Shown: positions 19,305-29,602 of the stretch, piece after piece
Layout of the letters: each line of letters begins with the position of its first letter
Position numbering within the stretch: the first letter of the stretch is position 1
From: Acidobacteria bacterium 28-9
GTDB taxonomy: Bacteria; Acidobacteriota; Blastocatellia; Pyrinomonadales; Pyrinomonadaceae
DNA: 64,000 nt
Direction of reading: 5' to 3'
Assembly: GCA_002050355.1 (NCBI GenBank)
Contig: MWYY01000059.1
Coordinates: forward strand, 27,756 to 91,755
Program-made: the position numbers and the translations under genes
Notes under the pieces: model-generated
Told to the model about the DNA's origin: nothing
The model's database searches: none
The model's input: only the letters and a program-made list of their open reading frames with translations

Positions 19305-20339
19305 ATGAAAATAGTTGTGCGCGGAGCAAACTGGGTCGGTGATGCAGTGATGACGATTCCCGCTCTGCGCGCACTGCACGGCATTTTTCCATCTGCGAAA
19401 ATCGCGCTGCACACGCGCTCGTGGGCGAAAGGAATTTTCGAGGACACAGATTTTATCGACGAAATTCTGGTTTTTGAACCGGAAAAATCCGTCTTCAAAA
19501 CCGTTCTTGCGCAAGCGGAAATCTATCGGGAAAAAGAATTCGAGTTAGCCGTCGTGTTTCCAAACTCTTTTGAATCCGCGCTCATCACAAAACTCGGCAA
19601 AGTCTCCGCCAGATTCGGTTACAGTAAAGAAGGCAGAAGTTTTTTGCTGACGGACGCAGTAAAAATTCCCGAATGGAAAAACCAAAAACACGAAGTTTTT
19701 TATTATTTAAATTTGATTGCGGAGATCGAAAATAAATTTCTCGGCACAAAAACCGTTTTAGAAAGCGAGCCGCGATTCGATTTGCAAATTTCGAACGAAA
19801 GAAAAATTCAGGCGCGAACAATTTTGAGAGAAAACGACATTGTTGATTCCTCAAAAAAATTAATCGTCCTTTGTCCGGGTTCGACAAATTCAGAAGCAAA
19901 GCGTTGGCAAACGGAAAGTTACGCCGCGCTGAACGACAAAATTCAAACCCAATTGAACGCAAACGTCGTGCTTATCGGCGCACACAGCGAGTTGGACATA
20001 TCTAACGAAGTAGCGGAAAAATCTCGTTTGAAACCGATTATTTTAACCGGAAAAACCAGTTTAACCGAGGCGACGGCGATTTTGGGTATGTGTGATTTAC
20101 TCGTTTCAAACGATACGGGACCGGCGCACATTTCTTCAGCTTTGGGAACAAAAACGCTTGTAATTTTCGGTCCGACAAATCCAGGGACAACGCAGCCTTG
20201 GGGTTCGGAAATTATTCGCAACGCGGTCGAATGCTCGCCGTGTATGCTGCGCAAATGCCCGATTGACCATCGCTGTATGACCTGGATTTCCGCGGCGGAA
20301 GTTTTTGAAAAAGCAAAAGAAAAATTAAAAACAGATTAA
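19305..20339 (+). CDS. waaF: ADP-heptose:LPS heptosyltransferase II
   Basis: MKIVVRGANWVGDAVMTIPALRAL...LVSNDTGPAHISSALGTKTLVIFGPTNPGTTQPWG...CSPCMLRKCPIDHRCM. Confidence 0.93.
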   Translation: MKIVVRGANWVGDAVMTIPALRALHGIFPSAKIALHTRSWAKGIFEDTDFIDEILVFEPEKSVFKTVLAQAEIYREKEFELAVVFPNSFESALITKLGKVSARFGYSKEGRSFLLTDAVKIPEWKNQKHEVFYYLNLIAEIENKFLGTKTVLESEPRFDLQISNERKIQARTILRENDIVDSSKKLIVLCPGSTNSEAKRWQTESYAALNDKIQTQLNANVVLIGAHSELDISNEVAEKSRLKPIILTGKTSLTEATAILGMCDLLVSNDTGPAHISSALGTKTLVIFGPTNPGTTQPWGSEIIRNAVECSPCMLRKCPIDHRCMTWISAAEVFEKAKEKLKTD

Positions 20340-20345
20340 CATGAG

Positions 20346-20918
20346 ATGAACACGGATAAATCACAGACAAATCCAAAATCCAAAGCTGTTTTCCTCGACC
20401 GCGACGGCACAATTTGCGAAGACGTGAATTATCTTTCGCGTGCCAAGGATTTGCGGATTTTTCCGTTTGTGGCAGAAGCAATTAAATTATTGAATAACAA
20501 CAATTTTCTTGTCATTTTAATCACGAACCAATCCGGAATCGCGCGCGGGTATTTTGACGAAAACACCTTATGCGAAATTCACGAAAAACTCGTTTCGGAA
20601 TTAGCTTTACAGGGCGCGGCGCTCGACCAGATTTACTTTTGCCCGCACAACACGGATGACAACTGCAAATGCCGCAAGCCGAAAATTGGTATGATTGAGC
20701 AGGCAACCGAAGATTTTGCAATTGATTTGGAAAAGAGTTGGACAATTGGCGATAAAGCGATTGATGTTGAGTTAGGCTTTAATGCGGGAACAAAAACCAC
20801 GTTGGTTTTGACCGGTTACGGACGGAAAGAAATTGAAAAAATGAAAAGAAAACCGAATTTGATTACGCAAAATTTATTGGAAGCAGTCGGAGAAATTATG
20901 AATTACGAGGAGACCTGA
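20346..20918 (+). CDS. gmhB: D-glycero-beta-D-manno-heptose 1,7-bisphosphate 7-phosphatase
   Basis: KAVFLDRDGTICEDVNYLSRAKDLRIFPFVAEAIKLLN...QSGIARGYF...CPHNTDDNCKCRKPKIGMI. Confidence 0.92.
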   Translation: MNTDKSQTNPKSKAVFLDRDGTICEDVNYLSRAKDLRIFPFVAEAIKLLNNNNFLVILITNQSGIARGYFDENTLCEIHEKLVSELALQGAALDQIYFCPHNTDDNCKCRKPKIGMIEQATEDFAIDLEKSWTIGDKAIDVELGFNAGTKTTLVLTGYGRKEIEKMKRKPNLITQNLLEAVGEIMNYEET

Positions 20919-21032
20919 AATTCTGCAGTTTATTATTTTACGAATATTTTTCCATTTGCAATTTCTCAAACCTTGCAATTGATGTTTGGCAAAACGTCTT
21001 CTCTCGTAATTCATAATTTTTAATTCATATTC

Positions 21033-21386
21033 TCAAGCCATTCTTCCGAAATCGTCTTCGAGTCTGACAATATCGTCTTCGCCGAAGTAGTCGCCGGTTT
21101 GCGTTTCGATAAAAACGAGCAGCTCTTTCGCGTCCGGGTTTTCAACGCGATGTGCATCGCCAAGAGCAATATCAATAGATTTGCCGGTTTTGACCAGAAT
21201 TTCCTCGTCGTTTAAGGTTACTTTAGCCGTGCCGCGCACGACAAACCAGTGTTCGGCGCGGCGTTTGTGTTTCTGGTAGCTCAGACGCTTTTCCGGCAGC
21301 ACTTCAATTCTCTTAACCTTAAAGCATTCGCCTTCGTCCAGAACCGTATAATTTCCCCATGGGCGTTCATCAAATTCATTTACCAT
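21033..21386 (-). CDS. Cupin protein, mannose-6-phosphate isomerase type II-like
   Basis: DERPWGNYTVLDEGECFKVKRIEVLPEKRLSYQKHKRRAEHWFVVRGTAKVTLNDEE. Confidence 0.85.
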   Translation of the reverse strand: MVNEFDERPWGNYTVLDEGECFKVKRIEVLPEKRLSYQKHKRRAEHWFVVRGTAKVTLNDEEILVKTGKSIDIALGDAHRVENPDAKELLVFIETQTGDYFGEDDIVRLEDDFGRMA

Positions 21387-21679
21387 TTATGATTCACCAT
21401 TTACCATTTTTTCACATTCCGAGATTTTTAATCAAAAACCCGTAAATATCGGCTTGTTCTTCGATTACTTTTGCCGTCGGTTTGCCCGCGCCGTGTCCGG
21501 CTTTGGTTTCAATACGAATCAGAACAGGAGCGTCGCCGGCTTGTGCTTCCTGCAAAGTCGCCGCGTATTTGAAACTATGCGCCGGAACAACGCGGTCGTC
21601 GTGGTCGGCGGTGGTGACTAAAACCGCCGGATATTTCGTTCCCTTTTTAAGATTGTGCAGCGGGGAATATTTATAAATC

Positions 21680-22229
21680 GCCGCGAATTCTTCAGGGTTG
21701 TCGGGCGAGCCGTAATCGGAAGTCCAGTAGCGTCCGGCGGTGAATTTGTGAAAGCGGAGCATATCCATTACGCCGACGGCGGGAAGTGCCGCGCCGAAAA
21801 GTTCGGGACGTTGATTCAAAACCGCGCCGACGAGCAACCCGCCGTTTGAGCCGCCTTGAATGGCAAGTTTTTTGGGACTCGTATATTTAGTGGAAATCAG
21901 ATATTCAGCCGCCGCAATGAAATCATCGAAGGCGTTTTGGCGTTTTAATTTGATTGCCGATTCGTGCCATTCCTTGCCGTATTCGCCGCCGCCGCGCAAA
22001 TTCGCCACCGCGTAAACGCCGCCCATTTCCAGCCACGCCAGACGCGCGACGGAAAAGCCCGGCGTTAAAGAACTGTTAAAGCCGCCGTAACCGTAAAGCA
22101 AAGTCGGGTTCGTGCCGTCCATTTTCAAGCCTTTTTTGTGGACGATAAACATTGGAATTTCCGTTGCGTCTTTGCTTTTATATTTGACTTGTTTGACTTC
22201 GTAATCGGCGGAATTAAATTTGACGTTTC
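21680..22229 (-). repeat. 550-bp tandem duplication, copy A
   Basis: cgccgcgaattcttcagggttg...gaattaaatttgacgttt repeated at 22230-22778. Confidence 0.93.
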
Positions 22230-22778
22230 GCCGCGAATTCTTCAGGGTTGTCGGGCGAGCCGTAATCGGAAGTCCAGTAGCGTCCGGCGGTGAATTTGTG
22301 AAAGCGGAGCATATCCATTACGCCGACGGCGGGAAGTGCCGCGCCGAAAAGTTCGGGACGTTGATTCAAAACCGCGCCGACGAGCAACCCGCCGTTTGAG
22401 CCGCCTTGAATGGCAAGTTTTTTGGGACTCGTATATTTAGTGGAAATCAGATATTCAGCCGCCGCAATGAAATCATCGAAGGCGTTTTGGCGTTTTAATT
22501 TGATTGCCGATTCGTGCCATTCCTTGCCGTATTCGCCGCCGCCGCGCAAATTCGCCACCGCGTAAACGCCGCCCATTTCCAGCCACGCCAGACGCGCGAC
22601 GGAAAAGCCCGGCGTTAAAGAACTGTTAAAGCCGCCGTAACCGTAAAGCAAAGTCGGGTTCGTGCCGTCCATTTTCAAGCCTTTTTTGTGGACGATAAAC
22701 ATTGGAATTTCCGTTGCGTCTTTGCTTTTATATTTGACTTGTTTGACTTCGTAATCGGCGGAATTAAATTTGACGTTT
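22230..22778 (-). repeat. 550-bp tandem duplication, copy B
   Basis: No mismatch to copy A noticed on reading; 1-bp ambiguity at the junction. Confidence 0.93.
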
Positions 22779-24182
22779 GCGGTGCGGAAAACTTCCGATT
22801 TGCCGGTTTTCATATCGTAACGGAAAATCGTCGGCGGGGTTGCGTAACTCGAAAATGTGTAAAAAGTTTCCGTGTCGTCGCGTTCACCGCTGAACCCGCC
22901 TGCCGAGCCGATGCCCGGAAGGTCAACGTTGCGAACGAACTTTCCGTTCAGATCATAAATACGAATCTGAGTGTAAGCATCTTTAAGGTAATTTGTAACA
23001 AATTGATTGTTAATAAAACTAACCGAGCCGAGCGTTTCTTTGGCTTCGGGAACGATTTCTTTCCATACTTTGTCCGCTTTCGAGGTGTCAACCGCGACCA
23101 CGCGACCGCGCGGCGCGTCTTTGTCGGTTTCAAAATAAAACGTCGCGCCGTCGTTGCCGATAAAACCGTAGCTCGATTCGAGTTTATCAACGAGCGGCAA
23201 AACCTTTGAATCGGATTTACTCAAATCTTTGTAATAAATCATATTCTTCGGCGATGTGCCTTTGGAAACATACACAATCAGATATTTTCCGTCCTCGCTC
23301 ACACCGCCGCCGACGCTCATTTCCTTGTCGTCCGCCCGCTCATAAACAAGCACGTCTTCCGATTGCGCGGTGCCGAGCCGGTGATAATAAATTTTTTGAT
23401 TGTAATTCAGACCGGTCAGTTTTGATTTTTCATCAGTTGCGGGAAAGCGTGAGTAAAAAACGCCTTTGCCGTCTTTCGTGAAAGACGCGCCGGAAAATTT
23501 GATGTCTTTCAAAACGTCCGGCAAATCCTTGCCGGTTTCGACATCGCGGAAATGCCATTCAACCCAGTCAGAGCCGGAAGCGGATAAGCCGTAAGCCAGC
23601 AAATTGCCGTCGTCGGAAATCGAGAGACCGTTTAAGGCAACCGTGCCGTCGCTTGAGAGTTTATTCGGGTCAAACAGAACGCGCCCCGCGTCTTTGACGG
23701 ATTTGGCGACATACCAGACCGATTGGTTTTGCAGCCCGTCGTTTTTCGTATAAAAATATTTTCCGCCCTGTTCAAACGGCGCGGAATATCTTTCATAATT
23801 CCAAAGCTCGGTCAGGCGCGCTTTGATTTTTGCGCGTTCGGGAATTTGATTTAAATAGGCAAACGTAACTTTGTTTTGCGCCTCGACCCAAGCCTTCGTT
23901 TCAGCTGAATTATCGTCTTCGAGCCAGCGATACGGGTCTGAAATCTTTGTTCCGTGATAATCGTCCGTTTGTTCGACTTTTTTCGTTTTCGGGTAATCGA
24001 ATTTTGTTTGAGAAGAAGCATCCACTGCAGTAAACATAAAAACAACGAGAACAAAACACAACTTAAACATTAATTCACCCATAATCCACCTCAATAGAAA
24101 GTTTTTTAAGATTATAATTGGCGGTTGACGGAACGCAAAGCGAATAAAGATGCTTTATCGAATAAAAGCGAAAATTGCTTTT

Positions 24183-25373
24183 TTAGCAGAGGACTTTATT
24201 TGAATAAATCGGAGAAAGTTTTCGCAGATTTTCAATTGCTTTCGGCAGAACTTCTAAAACATATTCGACATCTTCAGCCGTGTTGTCTTTGCCGAAACTA
24301 AATCGAATCGCGCCGCGCGCCATTTCATCGTTTTTGCCGAGAGCGCGAATGACGGGCGAAGGCTCTAAAGAACCCGACGAACACGCCGAACCGGTCGAAA
24401 CCGCCACGCCTTGCAAATCGAGATTTATCAGCAGACTTTCGCCTTCGACAAAACGAAAAGATAAATTGGAAATGTGCGGCAGACGCTTTTCCCGGTCACC
24501 GTTAAATTCAAAATCGGAAATGTTTTCGCCGATTGTTTGTTCAAATTTATCGCGCAAATTTTTCAAACGCTCGTTTGTTTCGTTCAAATTATTTTTCGCC
24601 AGCTCGCAAGCCTTGCCCATTGCGACGATGTGCGGAACAGATTCGGTGCCGCCGCGTCGTTCTCGCTCTTGCCGACCTCCAATGTTTTGCGCGTGAAGCC
24701 GCACGCCGCGCCGCACATACAAAGCGCCCACGCCTTTTGGCGCATAAAGTTTATGCGCTGACATCGAAAGCATATCGCAGCCGATTTCTTCAACATCAAT
24801 CTCTGTTTTCCCGATTGCCTGAACCGCGTCCGTGTGAAACCAAATCTTTTTGCCTCCCGCTTTTTCGGCGCGAACAAGTTTTCCGATTTCTTCAACCGGT
24901 TGAATCGTCCCGATTTCATTGTTCGCCGTCATAATCGAAATCAAAATCGTATCTTCACGAATCGCGTTTTTTATATCTTCGATTCTGACGATTCCGTCTT
25001 CGTAAACTGGCAGGTAAGTTACTTCACAACCGCGCTTTTCGAGGTCTTGACAAACTTCTTTGACCGCCGAATGCTCGATTTGCGAAGTAATAATATGTTT
25101 GCCGTATTTTTCGTTCGCCTCGACCAGACCGCGAATCGCTAAATTATTCGCTTCCGTTCCGCCTGAGGTGAAAACAATTTCGGTGGGACGCGCGTTGATA
25201 ATTTCCGCGACTTGATGACGCGCCCGCTCAACTGCCGCCCGCGCTTCCTGCCCGAAAAAATGGATGCTCGAAGCGTTGCCGAACTTTTCAGTCAAAAACG
25301 GAAGCATCGCGCCGACTACTTCCTGATCAACCGGCGTGGTTGCGCTGTTGTCCAAGTAAACTCTACGAAACAT
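24183..25373 (-). CDS. Cysteine desulfurase (NifS/IscS family)
   Basis: MFRRVYLDNSATTPVDQEVVGAM...SGGTEANNLAIRG...MSAHKLYAPKGVGALYVRRG...STGSACSSGSLEPSPV. Confidence 0.95.
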   Translation of the reverse strand: MFRRVYLDNSATTPVDQEVVGAMLPFLTEKFGNASSIHFFGQEARAAVERARHQVAEIINARPTEIVFTSGGTEANNLAIRGLVEANEKYGKHIITSQIEHSAVKEVCQDLEKRGCEVTYLPVYEDGIVRIEDIKNAIREDTILISIMTANNEIGTIQPVEEIGKLVRAEKAGGKKIWFHTDAVQAIGKTEIDVEEIGCDMLSMSAHKLYAPKGVGALYVRRGVRLHAQNIGGRQERERRGGTESVPHIVAMGKACELAKNNLNETNERLKNLRDKFEQTIGENISDFEFNGDREKRLPHISNLSFRFVEGESLLINLDLQGVAVSTGSACSSGSLEPSPVIRALGKNDEMARGAIRFSFGKDNTAEDVEYVLEVLPKAIENLRKLSPIYSNKVLC

Positions 25374-25404
25374 AATTCGATTTTAGCTTAACCGGGCGAA
25401 TGGC

Positions 25405-25460
25405 GGAAATGAGCCAAAAAGAAAAATGGCGAAGGCAATCAAAGCCTTCGCCGTGGTAAT
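25405..25460. terminator. Hairpin terminator-like element
   Basis: ggcgaaggcaatcaaagccttcgcc. Confidence 0.55.
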
Positions 25461-25489
25461 TGGTTTTATAAAACACTTTGTCAATAGGG

Positions 25490-25857
25490 TTCAGTCGTTT
25501 TCGAGCCGCGACTATCTGCCGGTATTAACGAACTGAAGGCAGTCGCCTTGATTACGGAATGTGCGCGGGAAATCAAAACGCATTCCGCCGTCGTTCTCGC
25601 ATCTTTCTTTGTTGATCAGCGATGTCCGGCGCGCATCTCGCCCTTCGTGATTTTCTCCTCGTCAAGGGCAAATGCCGTTGACGGTGTAAGCCGCCCGTAA
25701 ACCAGACGTATCCGTCACTAGTCTGCGCCATCGAATAAACGGAATTTTGCGGTAATTCGTCGTCGGTCGTCCAAGAGTCAAAGCGATACTGCGCCGATGC
25801 CGAGATTAGCGGCATAAACAAACAGAAGATGAAAAGTAATTTCTCGAACAAACGCAT
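25490..25857 (-). pseudogene. Degenerate gene ends: N-terminus of a two-component-propeller protein abutting another secreted protein C-terminus
   Basis: MRLFEKLLFIFCLFMPLISASAQYRFDSWTTDDELPQNSVYSMAQTSDGYVWFTGGL, then loss of family pattern; another frame ends NDGGMRFDFPRTFRNQGDCLQFVNTGR*. Confidence 0.55.
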
Positions 25858-25975
25858 ATCAGTCTCGAAGCATCTAAAAGAATTGAATTTGGGAAAGACT
25901 TACACAAAAAATCTAACTTGCAGAAAGCCCCTTTGACAAGCTAAATTAGAAAATACTTTTATTTTTGAGGGAATA

Positions 25976-27139
25976 ATGGATTTTACAACCAAAGAATTAT
26001 TAAAAAGATACGCGAAACTAGCAATCGGGCAACCGTTTGCGCCGATTTTGTTGAACATTTTAGTTACGTCAGTTTGTGATATGCGCTGCACGCATTGTTT
26101 TTTTACGGATGAACTCGATGATCGTCCGCGTAAAAAACTGCAAATGAAAACCGCGGAGATTGAAAAGATTTCCGAAACTCTTGGCGGCAATCTCGGCGTT
26201 TTGATTCTTGCTGGCGGCGAGCCGTTCACGCGCAAAGATTTGCCTGAAATTTGCAACTCATTTTATCGCAACAACAAACTCGATTCGGTTTATATAATGT
26301 CGAACGGACAAATTCATCCCAGAATTTTTCCCGACGTAACGCGTGTTTTGCAGGAAAATCCAAACCTAAACGTCACGATTGCTCTGGGCATAGACGGAAT
26401 GAAGGACGCGCACGAGAAGATTCGCCGCAAAGAGGGAAGTTGGGACAAAGCGATTCACACGGCGCGAACGCTTAAGGAAATGAAAAAGGAATTTCCGAAT
26501 TTGGACGTTCAAACCTGCACCTGCGTAATGCGTTCAAACGAAGACACGATTTTTGATTGGTACGATTTTCTGAAATACGATTTGAAGCCCGATAAAGTCA
26601 ATATCAATTACATTCGCCCGCCGTCAGCCGACCCGACGGAATTAAATTTTGACCACAATCGCTATGCACAACTATCGCAAATGATTTTGGACGACACGCG
26701 CAACGCGGCGCTGAAGAATAATTACGGCGGCGATGCCGGATTTTTTAAAGCCGCGATTGACCTTTATATGCATGATCTGATTGCCAAAACAAAAGAAACC
26801 GGCGAGCCGCAGATGACTTGTTACGCGGGAACGGCGGGCGCGGTGATTTTTGACGAAGGGACGATTTCATCGTGTGAAAATCTCGAAGCGACGGGTAATC
26901 TGCGCGACTACGATTGGAATTTTCAAGGCGCTTGGAACTCGCCGCAGATGAAAGCGCGTCGCCAGAAAGCCAAATCAGGCTGCTTTTGCACGCACGAATC
27001 GAATTCTTATTACCCAAGTTTGCCGTTTAATCCGAAGCATTTGATACAGATTAAGAAACTCGAACGCCAAATGAAAAAGGCAAGCAGAGAAATGGACAGA
27101 CTTGCGCCGCAAACTGAAGGCGTAACCGTCGAGGCTTAG
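25976..27139 (+). CDS. Radical SAM protein with C-terminal Cys cluster (SPASM-like)
   Basis: CDMRCTHCF (CxxxCxxC), GGEPFTRKDL, C-terminal Cys residues (SSCENLE, SGCFCTHE). Confidence 0.88.
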   Translation: MDFTTKELLKRYAKLAIGQPFAPILLNILVTSVCDMRCTHCFFTDELDDRPRKKLQMKTAEIEKISETLGGNLGVLILAGGEPFTRKDLPEICNSFYRNNKLDSVYIMSNGQIHPRIFPDVTRVLQENPNLNVTIALGIDGMKDAHEKIRRKEGSWDKAIHTARTLKEMKKEFPNLDVQTCTCVMRSNEDTIFDWYDFLKYDLKPDKVNINYIRPPSADPTELNFDHNRYAQLSQMILDDTRNAALKNNYGGDAGFFKAAIDLYMHDLIAKTKETGEPQMTCYAGTAGAVIFDEGTISSCENLEATGNLRDYDWNFQGAWNSPQMKARRQKAKSGCFCTHESNSYYPSLPFNPKHLIQIKKLERQMKKASREMDRLAPQTEGVTVEA

Positions 27140-27166
27140 ATAATAATAAATAAATAAGGAGATAAT

Positions 27167-27589
27167 ATGCGAATTTTTGTTTTCTTTGCAACACTGATTT
27201 TGGGCGTCGGCATTGCTTCAATTTTCAAACCGTCCGTACCGCAAATTCAGTGCAGCGACCATTCAAGCAATTATAGAAACGTGTCTCTTTCGCGTGAACA
27301 GATTAATTTTGGAAACAGAAATTTTTCACAACATGAAGCATCGGAATTAGTCGGAAAGCGTGTTCGCAATCTCAGCAATCTGAGTGCTAAATGTCCAAAG
27401 GATTTTGGTAATTGTTTGAGTCTCAATATCGGTGAAAAGGGTGAAGTCATCGGTGTTTTGCCAAGTATGGATGATACTTATTTGATTGAAATTAAATGGG
27501 ATAATCTGCCTTCTGATAACCGAATCGAACATTCAGGCAGTTTTGTTACGCGCATTGGCAGAGAGGCTTCATTTGAGATAATTCATTAA
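27167..27589 (+). CDS. Secreted hypothetical protein
   Basis: Signal peptide-like N-terminus, good ORF spacing. Confidence 0.5.
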   Translation: MRIFVFFATLILGVGIASIFKPSVPQIQCSDHSSNYRNVSLSREQINFGNRNFSQHEASELVGKRVRNLSNLSAKCPKDFGNCLSLNIGEKGEVIGVLPSMDDTYLIEIKWDNLPSDNRIEHSGSFVTRIGREASFEIIH

Positions 27590-27605
27590 CGATTACCTAT
27601 ATTAA

Positions 27606-28796
27606 ATGCCGCAAACTACACCAAAAATTCTCATTATTTCCTCTGACACGGGCGGCGGACATCGCTCGGCGGCGCAAGCTCTGTCGGATGGTTTGCAGAG
27701 ATTTTGGTTGGGCGAATCGGTTGCTGTGCGCGTCATTCGAGCGGTCGAAGAGTCGCATCGCATCACGGGAAAACTCGTCAACCTTTACAATTGGATTTTG
27801 CGCAACCGGCAGCATTGGATGAAATATGTCTATTGGACAATGAACCGTTTCCGCCCTGAAACGCGCGGGTTTATTCATAAAAGATGTATCGGTTTTTGCC
27901 GCGAGATTTTTGAAAAATGGTGTCCGCACATCGTCATCAGCGTTCATCCGCTGACGCAGCACATTTTTGCGAAAATCCTGAAAGAACTAAATCTATCCGA
28001 ACAGGTTCCGCTCGTAACTGTCGTTACCGATCCGTGTTACGGTTTTTGGAAGGGCTGGGCGTGCGATGACGTTTCGCTATATCTGGTAGCTAATGAAGAC
28101 GCCAAGCGGCAATTGGTTGATTACGGTATCGCGCCTGAAAAAATAAAAATTTCCGGTATGCCGGTGAATGCAAAATTTTGCGAAGTAACCGAAAGAGACG
28201 CACAGGCAGCGCGAAATTCGTTTGGTTTAGACGCGGAAAAATTCACGGTTTTTGTCAACGCCGGTTGGATTGGCGGCGGAAATATTCCGCAGATTTTCCG
28301 CGAACTCGTGCGCGGCGAACTTGACGTGCAGGCGATTTTCCTCGCCGGAAAAAACAAAGAACTCAAAAAAGAAGCGGAAGAATTGGCGAAAACGGCAAAG
28401 TTTCCTGTCAAAGTTATCGGCTATTCTGATGACATCGAAAAATTGATGCAGTCGGCAAACGTGATGATTTCAAAGCTCGGCGGTTTGACGACATTTGAAG
28501 CTCTTGCGTGTCGTCTGCCGATTATTGCCGACGCAACCACGCCGCCGATGCCGCAGGAAGCCGGAACGGTGAATATGATTGCAAGGCGCGGGGCTGGAAT
28601 TCTCTTGAAAAAGGCGACCGATATTGTGCCGGTCGTCCAAAGCTTGCTCAATAATTCTCTAAGATATAAAGAGATGAAAGCGGCAACACTTGATTTATCG
28701 AATCCTAATTCGATGCAGAAAATCATCGAAGAAATCTACGCACTTTTACCCGCCAAACATCAAGTCTCCAATGAAATTCTGCAAGTGACCGCCTGA
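27606..28796 (+). CDS. MGDG synthase / UgtP-like glycosyltransferase
   Basis: KILIISSDTGGGHRSAAQALSDGL...VTDPCYGFWKGWACDDVSLYLVAN...SGMPVNAKF...MISKLGGLTTFEALACRLPII. Confidence 0.88.
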   Translation: MPQTTPKILIISSDTGGGHRSAAQALSDGLQRFWLGESVAVRVIRAVEESHRITGKLVNLYNWILRNRQHWMKYVYWTMNRFRPETRGFIHKRCIGFCREIFEKWCPHIVISVHPLTQHIFAKILKELNLSEQVPLVTVVTDPCYGFWKGWACDDVSLYLVANEDAKRQLVDYGIAPEKIKISGMPVNAKFCEVTERDAQAARNSFGLDAEKFTVFVNAGWIGGGNIPQIFRELVRGELDVQAIFLAGKNKELKKEAEELAKTAKFPVKVIGYSDDIEKLMQSANVMISKLGGLTTFEALACRLPIIADATTPPMPQEAGTVNMIARRGAGILLKKATDIVPVVQSLLNNSLRYKEMKAATLDLSNPNSMQKIIEEIYALLPAKHQVSNEILQVTA

Positions 28797-28854
28797 TTAT
28801 TTTTTCCTCAATGGGCGAATCAAACTTTGGATATCTCTGATTTCGTTAATAATA

Positions 28855-29430
28855 ATGCAAAAAATTGAGGAAAAGAAAATACACATCAAACAAATAACTC
28901 TCTGCACCGCACTCGTTATGTTTTCTACTTTCGGTACTTTTGCACAAAATGAGAAAGTTGAAAGCGTCTATACGAAATTAGATGAAAAATCGTGTAAAAC
29001 TTTGGAGTCTTCAATCGAGAATTCAGGCTGGTATCGCGGCGAATGTCAGGGTGTCGGCGGTTACAAACTTCAAATAACCGAAGGCGACATCAGGCAGTCT
29101 ATTGATGTCCGCGCGCCGAATAAAAGGAAATATGAGCTGAATTTCACCGGCAATGTTTCAGCCGCGTTTTCTTATGTAGGCGCGAAAGCCGAATGGCGCG
29201 TAACGCGCAAAGGCAAAATGCTCGTGCCGATTGCCTTGATTGTTCGATTCGATGCCAGCGAAAATCCAGAAGACGCAACAAAAACTATTTCTTATTTAGT
29301 CGTATCGAAAATCACGAAAAAAGAAATCTGCGTAACGAATGTCGTAAAGCCGGGAGCGAAAGCAAATGAAGAAGCTCGCCAACTCGCCGATATAGCCAAG
29401 ACCAAGCCGTGTAAAAAATCCGAAAATTAA
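28855..29430 (+). CDS. Secreted hypothetical protein
   Basis: Signal peptide and conserved-looking secreted domain. Confidence 0.5.
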   Translation: MQKIEEKKIHIKQITLCTALVMFSTFGTFAQNEKVESVYTKLDEKSCKTLESSIENSGWYRGECQGVGGYKLQITEGDIRQSIDVRAPNKRKYELNFTGNVSAAFSYVGAKAEWRVTRKGKMLVPIALIVRFDASENPEDATKTISYLVVSKITKKEICVTNVVKPGAKANEEARQLADIAKTKPCKKSEN

Positions 29431-29602
29431 ATTTTGCAATTTAATTAGAACAATTTTTTCATGTCGAAACTAAAAGGTTGAAACATAAACAATACCCGTT
29501 TCAAAATCTTGCTCATCCAACTTTCCACTTTTCACCTTTTTGCCTTTTTTCGGCGAATTGCCTAAACTCTCTTTTTGCGTTCTTACGGGAGAAAATAATT
29601 TT

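Larger units (their letters stand above)
21412..24094 (-). pseudogene. Prolyl oligopeptidase (S9) split by a frame-shifting 550-bp tandem duplication
   Basis: ORF 24094-22214 (626 aa) ends ...[19 protein letters not shown] 22152-21412 restarts in the duplicated block. Ser motif GGSNGG in both parts; DHDDRV Asp and AGHGAGKP His motifs only in the downstream part. Confidence 0.85.
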
